A DNA stretch of 64,000 bases. Source: Lachnospiraceae bacterium (GTDB lineage: Bacteria > Bacillota > Clostridia > Lachnospirales > Lachnospiraceae). The translations under genes were made by a program, and so were the position numbers. Shown piece by piece: positions 45,913-55,082 of the stretch. Every line of letters begins with the position of its first letter. The stretch's first letter is position 1. Location of the stretch: positions 1-64,000 of the forward strand of contig CAJTCY010000019.1 in the NCBI GenBank assembly GCA_910575075.1. Direction: 5' to 3'. Below the pieces are notes generated by a model. That model was not told the origin of the DNA and made no database searches. It worked only from the letters and a program-made list of their open reading frames with translations.

Positions 45913-47016
45913 TTAATTTAAAATCTGTGACACACACTCCAGCGCCGCTTCTACGGTGTCATCCATGTCATAATACTTATACTGTCCCAGCCTTCCTCCA
46001 AAAATCACATTTCCTTCCTTTTTTGCAAGAGCCTGGTACCTTCCATAAAGTTCTGCGTTTTTGTCATCATTCATAGGATAATACGGCTCGTCTCCTTTCT
46101 TCCACTCCTTTGGATACTCACGGGTAATCACTGTCTGCGGCTGTGTTCCATACTCAAAGTGCTTATGTTCAATAATCCTGGTATAAGGAACCTCATACTC
46201 TGTATAATTCACCACTGCATTTCCCTGGTAATTTTCCTGATTAAGAAGTTCCGTCTCAAAGCGCAGGGAACGGTATTCCAGCTCTCCAAAGCAATAATCA
46301 AAATATTCATCGATCATTCCTGTATAAATAACTGTTTCTGCCAGCGCCTTGTATTCCTCCTGCTTCTCCAGGAAATTCTCATTCAGGCGCACTTCTGTTC
46401 CTTCCAGCATTTTTTCCACCATTCTGGTATATCCGCCCACAGGAATCCCCTGAAAATTATCATTAAAATAATTATTGTCATAGGTAAAACGCACAGGCAG
46501 ACGCTTTATGATAAATGCCGGAAGTTCTGTGGCACGCCTGCCCCACTGTTTTTCCGTATATCCTTTTACTAATTTGGTATATACATCCGGACCTACCAGG
46601 TTGATCGCCTGCTCTTCCAGATTCTTGGGGTTTTCCACAGAATACTGCCGCTTCTGCTGCTCAATTTTTTCCTGTGCTTCCCTGGGCGTCACAACGCCCC
46701 ATAATTTGTTAAAGGTATTCATGTTAAAAGGCATATTATAAATCTCACCCTTATAATTTGCCACCGGAGAATTGGTGTAACGATTAAACTCGGCAAATCT
46801 GCCTACATAGTCCCACACTTTCTTATTGGAGGTGTGAAAAATATGCGCGCCATATTCATGCACCTGAATTCCTTCCACCTCTCTGGTATAAATGTTTCCC
46901 GCAATATGCTCTCTTTTATCTATCACAAGGCATTTTTTTCCTGCTTTTCCTGCCTCCTGGGCAAATACCGCCCCAAATAATCCTGCTCCAACTATCAAAT
47001 AATCATAAGACTTCAT
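45913..47016 (-). CDS. glf: UDP-galactopyranose mutase
   Basis: A 367-residue FAD enzyme converting UDP-galactopyranose to UDP-galactofuranose for surface glycans. The N-terminal FAD site is DYLIVGAGLFGAVFAQEAG; HEYGAHIFHTSNKKVW near residue 53 and GYTEKQWGRRATELPAF near 155 are mutase signatures. The full length is present. No other galactofuranose or capsule genes are next to it here. Confidence 0.97.
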   Translation of the reverse strand: MKSYDYLIVGAGLFGAVFAQEAGKAGKKCLVIDKREHIAGNIYTREVEGIQVHEYGAHIFHTSNKKVWDYVGRFAEFNRYTNSPVANYKGEIYNMPFNMNTFNKLWGVVTPREAQEKIEQQKRQYSVENPKNLEEQAINLVGPDVYTKLVKGYTEKQWGRRATELPAFIIKRLPVRFTYDNNYFNDNFQGIPVGGYTRMVEKMLEGTEVRLNENFLEKQEEYKALAETVIYTGMIDEYFDYCFGELEYRSLRFETELLNQENYQGNAVVNYTEYEVPYTRIIEHKHFEYGTQPQTVITREYPKEWKKGDEPYYPMNDDKNAELYGRYQALAKKEGNVIFGGRLGQYKYYDMDDTVEAALECVSQILN

Positions 47017-47140
47017 TTCCCACTCCTTATTTGCTTATTACATAACATAGGCCATATTTTCTGAGCGATACGGCCTGTATTATGTCCACGTTCCTTTACA
47101 GTATAGTATATGCTCTTTTTTTATACAAGCTATTTTTATT

Positions 47141-47433
47141 TTTTGAGTTTCCGTATTTTTATTTTATCAATATTTTTATTAGCAAAAGGTCTTGTTGCCA
47201 AAGGCAACAGAGATAACTTGCACAAAAAGCGTTTGGAAAGCTAGCTTTCCATAACACTTTTCTGTGCAAAGTGTTCACATCATAAAATGATGTGAACCTT
47301 TTGGTAATATAAAACTGCAATTTGCGGAAACTCAAGATTTTTATTTGAGTTTCCCCTTTTTTAACAATAACTGGTACTTTAAAACAAAAAAATTGGTAAA
47401 CTCAAGATTTTTATATTTGAGTTTGCGTATTTT
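47141..47433. repeat. Nested palindromic repeats with GAGTTTCC ends
   Basis: TTTTGAGTTTCCG (47141 on) pairs with CGGAAACTCAA (47325-47335). Inside is a 130-base core (47178-47306) that is the inverted copy of 30192-30325, with GTTGCCAAAGGCAAC and GGAAAGCTAGCTTTCC stems. After it come TTTGAGTTTCCCC (47344 on) and GGTAAACTCAAG/TTTGAGTTTGCG (47395-47430), so further end copies have piled up. The 597-base gap between glf and the 54-residue gene holds this and no other gene. Confidence 0.83.
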
Positions 47434-47586
47434 TAGAAATAGGATTTATCAGGTTAAAAAAACACAGGTTGACAGCAAGGCTTTCTTATCTTATTTTTTC
47501 GACGGCAGTCTCCCGCATTCACCATAATTTTCCAGCGTTCCTGCCTATTTCTTTGCGTTATCTTAACACCAATTTTTCCCATGTTC

Positions 47587-47595
47587 TGCTATAAT
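47587..47595 (+). promoter_or_regulatory. Extended -10 promoter of the 54-residue gene
   Basis: TGCTATAAT is a perfect extended -10 with no clear -35. It leaves a very short leader (about 12 bases) that is mostly the ribosome binding site before ATG 47614. Confidence 0.6.
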
Positions 47596-47613
47596 ATTAA
47601 AGAGGTGATGAAG

Positions 47614-47778
47614 ATGGCAGTTAATAGTATATTAAACAGCGACGTCATTGAACTAATGGAAAAATTACAGACAGAAAATATTCTTTTAATGGAGGAAAAC
47701 AAAAAACTAAGTGAAACCGTAGACTGGATGCATGACACGATCTGGCGGCTTGTGCATACACAACGTTCCGAAAACTAA
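47614..47778 (+). CDS. Small coiled-coil protein
   Basis: A 54-residue protein starting at ATG 47614, 6 bases after GAGGTG. Residues 10-35 (DVIELMEKLQTENILLMEEN and following) have a heptad pattern of Leu/Ile/Met, so it should form a short coiled coil and act as an oligomer or partner of another protein. It has its own promoter and terminator. I do not recognise the family; similar tiny proteins are common in Lachnospiraceae. Confidence 0.6.
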   Translation: MAVNSILNSDVIELMEKLQTENILLMEENKKLSETVDWMHDTIWRLVHTQRSEN

Positions 47779-47783
47779 TTTTT

Positions 47784-47818
47784 ACTTGCTGGACAAGAGT
47801 CCGGCAAGTCTTTTTTTA
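47784..47818 (+). terminator. Terminator of the 54-residue gene
   Basis: ACTTGCTGGA pairs with TCCGGCAAGT around AAGAG, followed by a T-run (47811-47817). It reaches the stop of the convergent pdxR-like gene. Confidence 0.88.
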
Positions 47819-49219
47819 TTCTATACAGCATCTGTATATTTTATCCGCAGCCTCGTCTGCCTTGGTAATATCTACAGAAGAAAAGTTCATAACATATATA
47901 TTCTCTGGTTTTTCTACATCTCCATAATAATAATCAGACAGTGGAACCAGCTTTATTCCCCTCGATCTGGCGCGTTCTAAAAATACTTTCTCCGGCAGTT
48001 GTATGTGAACCTTCATCAGAAAATGAAGCCCTGCCTCCTCCCCCGACACAGAAATAACGTCTTTTCGTTTTCCTTTCAAAAGTGCTTCCAGCAAAATATC
48101 TCTTTTTCTGCGGTAATAATTCCGCAAACGATTAATATGGTTTTCAAACTTGCCCTCCTGAATAAATTTGGCAAGCGTGTACTGTTCAAAATTGGAAACG
48201 GTGCAAGAGTAAAATGACAATTTTTCGTAAAATTGCTGCAAAAGCTTCCGAGGCAAAACCATATAGCTGATTCGGACCGTAGAGCAGAGCGTCTTGGTAA
48301 ACGTATTCATGTAAATGACGCATCCTGACATATCTATGCTCTGCAGAGTCGGAATCGGCCTGCCGCTTAAACGCAGTTCACTGTCATAATCATCCTCTAT
48401 AATATACCGCTCCTCCGCTTTGGATGCCCAGCCCAGCATTTCATACCGTCTGCTGATTGGCATAATAATTCCCGCCGGGTATTGATGGGAAGGCGTAATA
48501 TGCACAATATCTGCCTGCTGGTTTTCCAGGTCTGAAATGCATACGCCGGCCTGGTCCATGGCAATCCACCGGCAGGCGACCCCCAGGCTGTTATAAATCT
48601 TTTCCAGTTTGCGGTAGCCCGGATTCTCCACCGCATAGATCTTATCTCGCCCAAGAAGCTGTATCAGCAGTCCATACAGATATTCAGTGCCTGCGCCCAC
48701 AATTATCTGCTGCGGCTTTACGTCCATATCCCGGAAATCTTTCAGATAACCTGCGATACTCTCCCGCAGCGCCTGGATTCCTCCGCAGGCAGAATTGGTC
48801 ATCAGCTGAACACGGCTGTCATTTAACACTTCCCGTATCACCTTTGACCAGATTGTAAACGGAAACAGGTCAGTCTCTGTCTGGTTGCTCGTAAAATCTG
48901 CCAGCCAGCCTTTATCTTCCCCCGTCAGAGAAACCATTTCTCTGGTAAGCTCGGCTTTCCTCTCCTGCAGCGGATATTTGAAGTCTGATACATAAAATCC
49001 TCTCTTAGGAATGGAATAAATATAGCCTTCTGCCATAAGCTGGGCATATGCATTTTCCACAGTGATAACACTGACTCCCAGATTTTTTGCAAACTGCCTC
49101 TTGGACGGCAGTTTCTCACCCGCCTTTAAAATCCCCTGCAAGATATCTTTTTTTATACTTTTACTTAGAAATTCATATATGGAATCTGACCCTGCATCCA
49201 TTACATTATAGGTAATCAT
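47816..49219 (-). CDS. pdxR: MocR-type regulator (PdxR-like; GntR fused to aminotransferase fold)
   Basis: A 467-residue regulator. The N-terminal winged helix reads AGEKLPSKRQFAKNLGVSVI (residues 37-56). The rest is a class I aminotransferase-like PLP domain (IIVGAGTEYLYGLLIQLL, YIIEDDYDSELR, and the PLP-lysine region TFTKTLCST). It is divergent from pdxS-pdxT with 120 bases between, so it very likely controls vitamin B6 synthesis in response to PLP, as PdxR does elsewhere. The binding site was not identified. Confidence 0.88.
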   Translation of the reverse strand: MITYNVMDAGSDSIYEFLSKSIKKDILQGILKAGEKLPSKRQFAKNLGVSVITVENAYAQLMAEGYIYSIPKRGFYVSDFKYPLQERKAELTREMVSLTGEDKGWLADFTSNQTETDLFPFTIWSKVIREVLNDSRVQLMTNSACGGIQALRESIAGYLKDFRDMDVKPQQIIVGAGTEYLYGLLIQLLGRDKIYAVENPGYRKLEKIYNSLGVACRWIAMDQAGVCISDLENQQADIVHITPSHQYPAGIIMPISRRYEMLGWASKAEERYIIEDDYDSELRLSGRPIPTLQSIDMSGCVIYMNTFTKTLCSTVRISYMVLPRKLLQQFYEKLSFYSCTVSNFEQYTLAKFIQEGKFENHINRLRNYYRRKRDILLEALLKGKRKDVISVSGEEAGLHFLMKVHIQLPEKVFLERARSRGIKLVPLSDYYYGDVEKPENIYVMNFSSVDITKADEAADKIYRCCIE

Positions 49220-49339
49220 ATCTTATCTCTGTCTCAAACTGACCTTTCTGAATATATTTAAATTGAATATTTTAGCAATGCCACATTTATATTATACTCT
49301 TCACATTCCATGAAGTAAAGCAAATTCGGAGGTTAAAAT

Positions 49340-50212
49340 ATGGACGACAGATTTACATTGAACAGACAGCTTGCACAAATGCTCAAAGGCGGCGTTATCA
49401 TGGATGTGACGACGCCAGAACAGGCAAAAATTGCAGAGGATGCCGGCGCATGTGCTGTTATGGCATTGGAGCGCATTCCTGCCGACATACGCGCTGCAGG
49501 AGGCGTTGCCAGAATGAGTGATCCCAAAATGATCTGCGGCATTCAAGAAGCCGTCTCTATACCGGTTATGGCAAAATGCCGGATTGGACATTTCGCAGAA
49601 GCACAGATATTAGAGGCCATTGACATTGACTATATTGATGAAAGCGAAGTACTCTCTCCCGCAGACGATGTATATCACATCAACAAAAAAGATTTTAAAG
49701 TACCTTTTGTATGCGGCGCCAAAGATTTAGGCGAAGCTCTGCGCAGAATCAATGAGGGCGCCTCTATGATCAGAACCAAAGGGGAACCTGGAACTGGAGA
49801 CATTGTACAGGCAGTCCGCCACATGCGCATGATGAACAGCGCTATTTCCAGAATAGCATCCATGCGTGAAGATGAGCTGTTTGAAGAGGCAAAAAAACTG
49901 CAGGTTCCCTATGAATTGATTTTATCCGTCCACCAAAGCGGCAAACTTCCTGTGGTAAATTTTGCGGCAGGCGGTGTTGCCACTCCGGCAGATGCTGCAT
50001 TGATGATGCAGTTGGGAGCAGAAGGCGTATTTGTGGGGTCTGGCATCTTTAAATCTGGAAACCCTCAAAAACGTGCCGACGCCATTGTAAAGGCGGTCGC
50101 AAATTACAGAGACGCTAAAATGATCGCCGAACTGTCCTCTGACCTGGGAGAAGCGATGGTCGGCATCAATGAACAGGAAATCCAGCTTCTGATGGCAGAA
50201 AGGGGACTCTGA
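49340..50212 (+). CDS. pdxS: Pyridoxal 5'-phosphate synthase subunit PdxS
   Basis: A 290-residue synthase that builds PLP from ribose 5-phosphate, glyceraldehyde 3-phosphate and ammonia. It has [20 protein letters not shown] (catalytic Asp/Lys region), [12 protein letters not shown]-type motif ([20 protein letters not shown]) and [25 protein letters not shown] stands 7 bases before the ATG. It overlaps pdxT by one base. Confidence 0.98.
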   Translation: MDDRFTLNRQLAQMLKGGVIMDVTTPEQAKIAEDAGACAVMALERIPADIRAAGGVARMSDPKMICGIQEAVSIPVMAKCRIGHFAEAQILEAIDIDYIDESEVLSPADDVYHINKKDFKVPFVCGAKDLGEALRRINEGASMIRTKGEPGTGDIVQAVRHMRMMNSAISRIASMREDELFEEAKKLQVPYELILSVHQSGKLPVVNFAAGGVATPADAALMMQLGAEGVFVGSGIFKSGNPQKRADAIVKAVANYRDAKMIAELSSDLGEAMVGINEQEIQLLMAERGL

Positions 50213-50775
50213 TGAAAATTGGTATTCTGGCAGTTCAGGGAGCCTTTCTGGAACAGGAAGCAGTCCTGGACCAGTTAAATGTTTCCTGGAAAGAGATTCG
50301 GCGCAAAAAAGATTTAGATGACCATTTTGACGGTCTGATTCTCCCTGGCGGAGAGAGCACCGTGCAGGGAAAGCTTCTGAGGGAGCTGCATTTATTTCAT
50401 CCTCTTCTGGAAATGATACAACAAGATATCCCTGTACTTGCCACCTGCGCCGGCATGATTCTTCTTTCCGAAAAAATCGGCGGGCAAACTTCCCCTCACC
50501 TTAAAACGATTCCTATGAATGTCATGAGAAATGCTTATGGACGGCAGCTTGCAAGTTTTCATACTACAGCAGAATACAGAGGGCTCGGCAAGGTACCCAT
50601 GACGTTTATCCGCGCTCCTTATGTATCAGGCGCCGCTGAAGGGGTTAAGATCCTCTCAACCGTCGATCATCATATTGTGGCCGTACAGTACCGTAATCAG
50701 ACTGCCCTGTCCTTTCATCCGGAATTGGATCAGGATCTGCGCATACACCAGGACTTTTTAGGCAGATGCAGATAA
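50212..50775 (+). CDS. pdxT: Pyridoxal 5'-phosphate synthase glutaminase subunit PdxT
   Basis: A 187-residue class I glutamine amidotransferase that supplies ammonia to PdxS. GILAVQGAFLEQ at the N-terminus, GLILPGGESTVQGKLL near residue 42, the nucleophile Cys in ATCAGMILL near 80, and the His/Glu pair in LSFHPELDQD near 166 are present. It is translationally coupled to pdxS. Confidence 0.98.
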   Translation: MKIGILAVQGAFLEQEAVLDQLNVSWKEIRRKKDLDDHFDGLILPGGESTVQGKLLRELHLFHPLLEMIQQDIPVLATCAGMILLSEKIGGQTSPHLKTIPMNVMRNAYGRQLASFHTTAEYRGLGKVPMTFIRAPYVSGAAEGVKILSTVDHHIVAVQYRNQTALSFHPELDQDLRIHQDFLGRCR

Positions 50776-50894
50776 AAAAGAAGACTGCCGCAAAATAACT
50801 GTCAGATGCAATCTATACTATTCCAAAATAATGTTTGGCTTATATATCGTATCTGATGCTGATTTTGCAGCAGCCCTCCAGGGCACTTTCCTCT

Positions 50895-51695
50895 TTAATC
50901 CTCTCGTCTGCGAACCAGGACAATCTTGGTGATACCATTGCTGGAATCATCCTTTCTGGTCTGCAGCTCCGGAAAAGACTCGATCAGTTTTCCAAATTTA
51001 TGAAAACCATAATTCCGACAGTCAAAGTCTGAATACAGTTTCTGAATCATATTTCCCAATTCTGACAAATACATCCATCCATCCTCATCAGAATTTTCAT
51101 CTAAAAGAGAAATTACTGTATCCTTGATGGCGCGCAGGTTGGTAATTGGCTGTGCATCCTTAGCCTGCTCTCTGGGAAGCGCCCTCTCTGTTGGTATACA
51201 TTTTATTTCCTGCTTCCTTATCCTCTCCGGTGTATTTATTTTCTGTTCTGAATGATGGTTCTTATATAAGACATCCAGGGTCTTAAACTGTTCACACGCC
51301 CTTACAAAAGGTTTCGGCGTCTTGCTCTCTCCCATTCCAATGACCCGCTTGCCAGATTCTCTCAGCCGCATGGCAAGTTTGGTAAAATCACTGTCAGAAG
51401 ATACAATAATGAAACCATCCACATCATTGGTATACAAAATATCCATAGCATCAATAATCATAGCTGAATCCGAAGAATTCTTTCCTACCGTATAACTGTA
51501 CTGTTGAATCGGAGACAGGGAGTTTTCCAGCAGAGAATCCTTCCAGGAATTTTTAGCGCTTGCTGTCCAGTCACCATAAATCCTTCGTATTGTTACATTT
51601 CCCAGCGTCTGGGCTTCTTTTGTAACGATGTCAATATATTTTGAAGATACATTTTCTGCATCTATCAGCAGTGCATATTTATTTTCATCTCTCAT
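50895..51695 (-). CDS. NYN-domain protein with C-terminal LOTUS/OST-HTH domain
   Basis: A 266-residue protein. Residues 1-150 are a NYN (PIN-like) ribonuclease domain with the acidic residues ALLIDAENV, SDSAMIIDAMDIL and VSSDSDFTKLAMRLRESGK. After a linker, residues 185-262 read like an OST-HTH/LOTUS RNA-binding domain (MYLSELGNMIQKLYSDFDCR, GFHKFGKLIESF). This pairing suggests an RNA-binding nuclease. It is a single gene; a probable promoter (TTGTTT-N17-TATAAT, 51734-51762) lies just upstream. The target RNA is unknown. Confidence 0.87.
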   Translation of the reverse strand: MRDENKYALLIDAENVSSKYIDIVTKEAQTLGNVTIRRIYGDWTASAKNSWKDSLLENSLSPIQQYSYTVGKNSSDSAMIIDAMDILYTNDVDGFIIVSSDSDFTKLAMRLRESGKRVIGMGESKTPKPFVRACEQFKTLDVLYKNHHSEQKINTPERIRKQEIKCIPTERALPREQAKDAQPITNLRAIKDTVISLLDENSDEDGWMYLSELGNMIQKLYSDFDCRNYGFHKFGKLIESFPELQTRKDDSSNGITKIVLVRRRED

Positions 51696-51844
51696 TTTCT
51701 GTTCCTTTCCTGCTGTTTCTCTTTCTCAGAACAATTATAATACTTTTCTGCCATGAAAACAACTACCCTTCCATATTTCTGCCTATGATAATGCCTGTGT
51801 ATAAAATCACCTAAATTTCCACATACTATCAATGAGGTGATTTT

Positions 51845-51997
51845 ATGGCATCCTATGTGGCGCCTGCTTTGCAGGAAAAATTCGAATCATTATCCACAGA
51901 ACTGAAAGATTGTATTCTGGAGCATAATGTACGCCTGAATACGCTTCAGGACTTAATTCAGGTTCTGGAAAAAATTGTGGCAGAAGGTGAGGAATGA
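51845..51997 (+). CDS. Small helical protein, 50 residues
   Basis: ATG at 51845 follows GAGGTG by 5 bases. The 50-residue product begins ASYVAPALQEKFESLSTELK and continues as amphipathic helices (NVRLNTLQDLIQVLEKIVAE), with no Cys pair or membrane segment. A hairpin GAGGAAT/ATTCCTC overlaps its stop and may terminate it. I believe similar tiny proteins are widespread in Lachnospiraceae, but I know of no function. Confidence 0.6.
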   Translation: MASYVAPALQEKFESLSTELKDCILEHNVRLNTLQDLIQVLEKIVAEGEE

Positions 51998-52026
51998 TTC
52001 CTCTTTCTGCCATTACATATGTGATC

Positions 52027-52148
52027 AGGCAATTGCGAAACATATATGATTCCCTTTTTTCCTGCCCGTCGCACTCCATCATTCAATTTGAGTTTCCCAT
52101 TTTTGATACTAAAATATCGATTGTTGTTAAAAATGGGGAAACTCAAAA
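52027..52148. repeat. Mixed palindromic repeat (GGCAATTGCGAAAC end plus GAGTTTCCC palindrome)
   Basis: CAGGCAATTGCGAAAC (52027-52042) matches the arm at 36904-36922. After 45 bases a compact palindrome follows: TTTGAGTTTCCCATTTTT (52087-52104) with AAAAATGGGGAAACTCAAA (52129-52147) and ATATCGATTGTTGTTA between. The second part is like 30327-30360. It abuts the upstream region of the CorC-like gene. Confidence 0.8.
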
Positions 52149-52247
52149 TCATTCAAGTATTGACATATATTAAGGGAAATTCCTGGAAATATCTTGCAAA
52201 ATTTCTCTTCTTCCTTTATATTATGTATATTGAAAGGAGAGATGCAT

Positions 52248-53519
52248 TTGGACTCAAGTGAGGTCATACAATTATTATTCGTAATCATTTTATTATTGTT
52301 ATCTGCCTTCTTTTCCTCTGCGGAAACGGCATTAACCACCTCCAACAAGATTCGCCTGAAAAATCTTGCTGATGAAGGAAATAAGCGGGCACAGCGGGTA
52401 CTGGAGATTACCAACGACTCTGGCAAGATGCTGAGCGCCATTTTAATCGGCAACAATATTGTCAACTTGTCAGCTTCATCCATTGCTACAGCACTTGCCA
52501 TTCAGGTTTTTGGCAATGCCGGCGCTGGAATTGCAACGGGAATTCTTACAGTTCTGGTTTTGATTTTCGGTGAAATTTCGCCCAAGACCTTTGCCACGAT
52601 TCACGCAGATAATATTTCGCTTGCCTATGCTGGAATCATCTTAGGACTTATGAAGGTTCTGACCCCTGCTATTTTTATCATCAATAAGCTTTCCATGGGA
52701 TTTTTGATGCTGCTGCGGGTGAATGTTTCCAGTGAACACGGGACGCTCACAGAGGCAGAGCTTAGGACCATTGTCAATGTAAGCCACCAGGAAGGAGTCA
52801 TTGAGCCGGAAGAACACGCAATGATCAACAATGTATTTGATTTCGGCGATTCTCAGGCAAAGGAAATTATGGTTCCCCGAATTGATATGACATTTGCTGA
52901 CATAAACAGTACCTACGATGAACTGATCGAACTTTTCCGGGAAGACAAATTTACCCGTCTCCCGATATATGAAGATTCCATTGACAACGTAATCGGAACA
53001 ATTAACATGAAGGATCTGCTGTTATTTGAAGCCAGCAAAGACACCTTCTCTGTCCGCGACATTCTGCGCAAGCCTTACTATACCTATGAACATAAGAAAA
53101 CCGTGGAACTTCTTATTGAAATGAAACAATCCTCTTTCAATATCGCCATTGTCCTGGATGAGTACGGCGTCACAGCAGGCCTGATCACGCTGGAGGATAT
53201 TTTAGAAGAAATCGTAGGAGAAATCCGGGATGAATACGACATAGATGAAGAAGACCCCATTCAGAAACTGGGCGACCGAGAATACTTGGTACAGGGTTCT
53301 ATGAATTTGGAAGACCTGTGCAGCAAACTGAATCTGAAACTTTTCTCAGAAGACTATGACACGGTAGGCGGCTACATGATAGAATTTCTGGACCATCTGC
53401 CCCAAAAGGGAGAATCTGTCACCACTCCGGATGACGTTTTCCTGCGGGTTGAAGATACAGATAAGAACCGTATCAATAAATTATTTTTACGTCTGCCTGC
53501 TGAAAATCCAATAGAGTAA
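52248..53519 (+). CDS. CorC/HlyC-family membrane protein (DUF21-CBS-CorC)
   Basis: A 423-residue protein of the CNNM/CorC group, linked to magnesium or other divalent cation efflux. The first 180 residues are the DUF21 membrane domain with four helices (VIQLLFVIILLLLSAFFSSA, the family's N-terminal signature). Two CBS domains (about 205-320, IMVPRIDMTFADI) bind nucleotides. The C-terminal CorC/HlyC domain is at about 340-420. TTG at 52248 is 8 bases after AAGGAG; the ATG at 52242 is only 2 bases after it, so TTG is preferred. Confidence 0.92.
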   Translation: MDSSEVIQLLFVIILLLLSAFFSSAETALTTSNKIRLKNLADEGNKRAQRVLEITNDSGKMLSAILIGNNIVNLSASSIATALAIQVFGNAGAGIATGILTVLVLIFGEISPKTFATIHADNISLAYAGIILGLMKVLTPAIFIINKLSMGFLMLLRVNVSSEHGTLTEAELRTIVNVSHQEGVIEPEEHAMINNVFDFGDSQAKEIMVPRIDMTFADINSTYDELIELFREDKFTRLPIYEDSIDNVIGTINMKDLLLFEASKDTFSVRDILRKPYYTYEHKKTVELLIEMKQSSFNIAIVLDEYGVTAGLITLEDILEEIVGEIRDEYDIDEEDPIQKLGDREYLVQGSMNLEDLCSKLNLKLFSEDYDTVGGYMIEFLDHLPQKGESVTTPDDVFLRVEDTDKNRINKLFLRLPAENPIE

Positions 53520-53630
53520 CTTTAATTTATATATTCGAACGCCCCTGTGAACTTACAAATATGGGTGCGCAATATTATATTCACTTATAACTTCTTACTG
53601 CTAAAGCGGCAAAGACAGAATAGGCGAGAA

Positions 53631-53677
53631 CGCCGCTCAATCATCATATTAAATGATTGGGCGGCGCCTTCTTTTTT
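53631..53677 (+). terminator. Terminator after the CorC-like gene
   Basis: GCCGCTCAATCAT (53631-53643) pairs with ATGATTGGGCGGC (53652-53664) and is followed by CTTCTTTTTTT. The hairpin lies between two convergent genes; it is strong in the plus direction. Confidence 0.88.
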
Positions 53678-53721
53678 TCATAGGAAAAATTGTGTTGCGC
53701 TAAAGTATGAAAGTACCTCTT

Positions 53722-55062
53722 TTATTTTCGCGCGCCAAACAAAGAGCTGTTCATCCACAAAAATGCCGCTGCGCAAATAAAAACAGACAAAAGTGATCCT
53801 GCCGGCGCAGCAAGCCCCATAGGAAAGAGCGTTTCTGCAAAATATTTTGACGCCAGAAAAGCGCCCGGAATACGAACACAGACGATAGACATAACATTGT
53901 GAAAAAAAGAAATGCCCGACCTGCCATAGGCACAAAAATATCCGCTGAAGGAGAAATGAATTCCTGCAAAAATACAGTCCCAAATGTATCCTCGCAGATA
54001 TTGTTCTCCCAGTAAAATCACCGCGGCATCTCCTGTAAAGATTCCCACAGTCTCTGCAGCCATAAACTGTACGGCTATAGACACTGCCAGACCGTATCCA
54101 GCGGCAATAAACACCGCATACCGCAGTGTCAGTGCAGCACGGTCATGTTTCCCTGCACCGATATTCTGTGCACAGAGCGCGGAAACCGTAGAAAGCATGG
54201 TGGAGGGCACCAGAAATACCACCCCGATCATCTTCTCAACAATCCCGACTGCCGCTGCATCATTTAAGCCTCTTCGGTTGGCTATCACCGTAATTAAAAT
54301 AAATGCAATCTGAATAAATCCGTCCTGCAGCGCCACTGGAATGCCAATTTTCAGAATCTGTCCCATCGTCTCCGGCTGAGGCTTAAAATGCTGCCTGTTC
54401 AGCTTGATTCCAGTCTGTTTCCTGAATATCACAGTCAGCGCTGATATCACACTGATGGTCTGGGATACGGTAGTGCCCAGGGCCGCCCCTGCAGCTCCCA
54501 GGTGAAACACACCGATAAACAGATAATCCAGAATAATATTTGCCGCACACGCTGCCCCAATGAAATACATCGGGCTTTTAGAATCTCCCAGTCCCCGGAA
54601 AACAGAACTTATAATATTATAAGCTGTAATAAACGGAATTCCCATAAAACATATAGTAAGATATGTAATGGTATCTGCTGCTGCCTCTGTGGGTGTAGAC
54701 ATAAGAGATACAACCGGTTTGACCAGAACCAGAAGCAGCACTGTAAATACGGCTGACACCCCCATAAACAGAGTAACCGTATTGCCGATAGCTGACGAGG
54801 AACGTTCCGCAAGGCCTGCCCCCACCGCTTTTCCAATCGTTACCGTAGAACCCATGGCAAGCCCTACAATCATCACAGTAAGCATGTGCATTACCTGGCT
54901 TCCCACAGAAACCGCCGTGATACTGTCTACGCCGTTGAACTGCCCGATAATGAACAAGTCTGCCATCCCATACAAAGTCTGCAGAAAATAAGATAAAAGA
55001 TATGGCAGCGAGAAGTATACAATATTTCTAAATACACTGCCAGAAGTCAAATTTTTTTCCAT
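53722..55062 (-). CDS. MATE-family efflux transporter
   Basis: A 446-residue protein with about twelve membrane helices in two halves (LLSYFLQTLYGMADLFIIGQ near the N-terminus, GAGLAERSSSAIGNTVTL, and IPVALQDGFIQIAFILITVI at the start of the second half), typical of MATE cation-coupled exporters. It differs clearly from the MATE protein at 15813-17138. It is separated by 20 bases from the CPBP gene upstream. The substrate is unknown. Confidence 0.93.
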   Translation of the reverse strand: MEKNLTSGSVFRNIVYFSLPYLLSYFLQTLYGMADLFIIGQFNGVDSITAVSVGSQVMHMLTVMIVGLAMGSTVTIGKAVGAGLAERSSSAIGNTVTLFMGVSAVFTVLLLVLVKPVVSLMSTPTEAAADTITYLTICFMGIPFITAYNIISSVFRGLGDSKSPMYFIGAACAANIILDYLFIGVFHLGAAGAALGTTVSQTISVISALTVIFRKQTGIKLNRQHFKPQPETMGQILKIGIPVALQDGFIQIAFILITVIANRRGLNDAAAVGIVEKMIGVVFLVPSTMLSTVSALCAQNIGAGKHDRAALTLRYAVFIAAGYGLAVSIAVQFMAAETVGIFTGDAAVILLGEQYLRGYIWDCIFAGIHFSFSGYFCAYGRSGISFFHNVMSIVCVRIPGAFLASKYFAETLFPMGLAAPAGSLLSVFICAAAFLWMNSSLFGARK

Positions 55063-55082
55063 AAATTATCCCTTGCCAACTT

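Noticed and set aside
49220-49339. Specific PdxR operator and promoter between pdxR and pdxS
   Set aside because: The region is AT-rich with possible -10 elements, but no spacing or direct repeats convincing enough to place sites.
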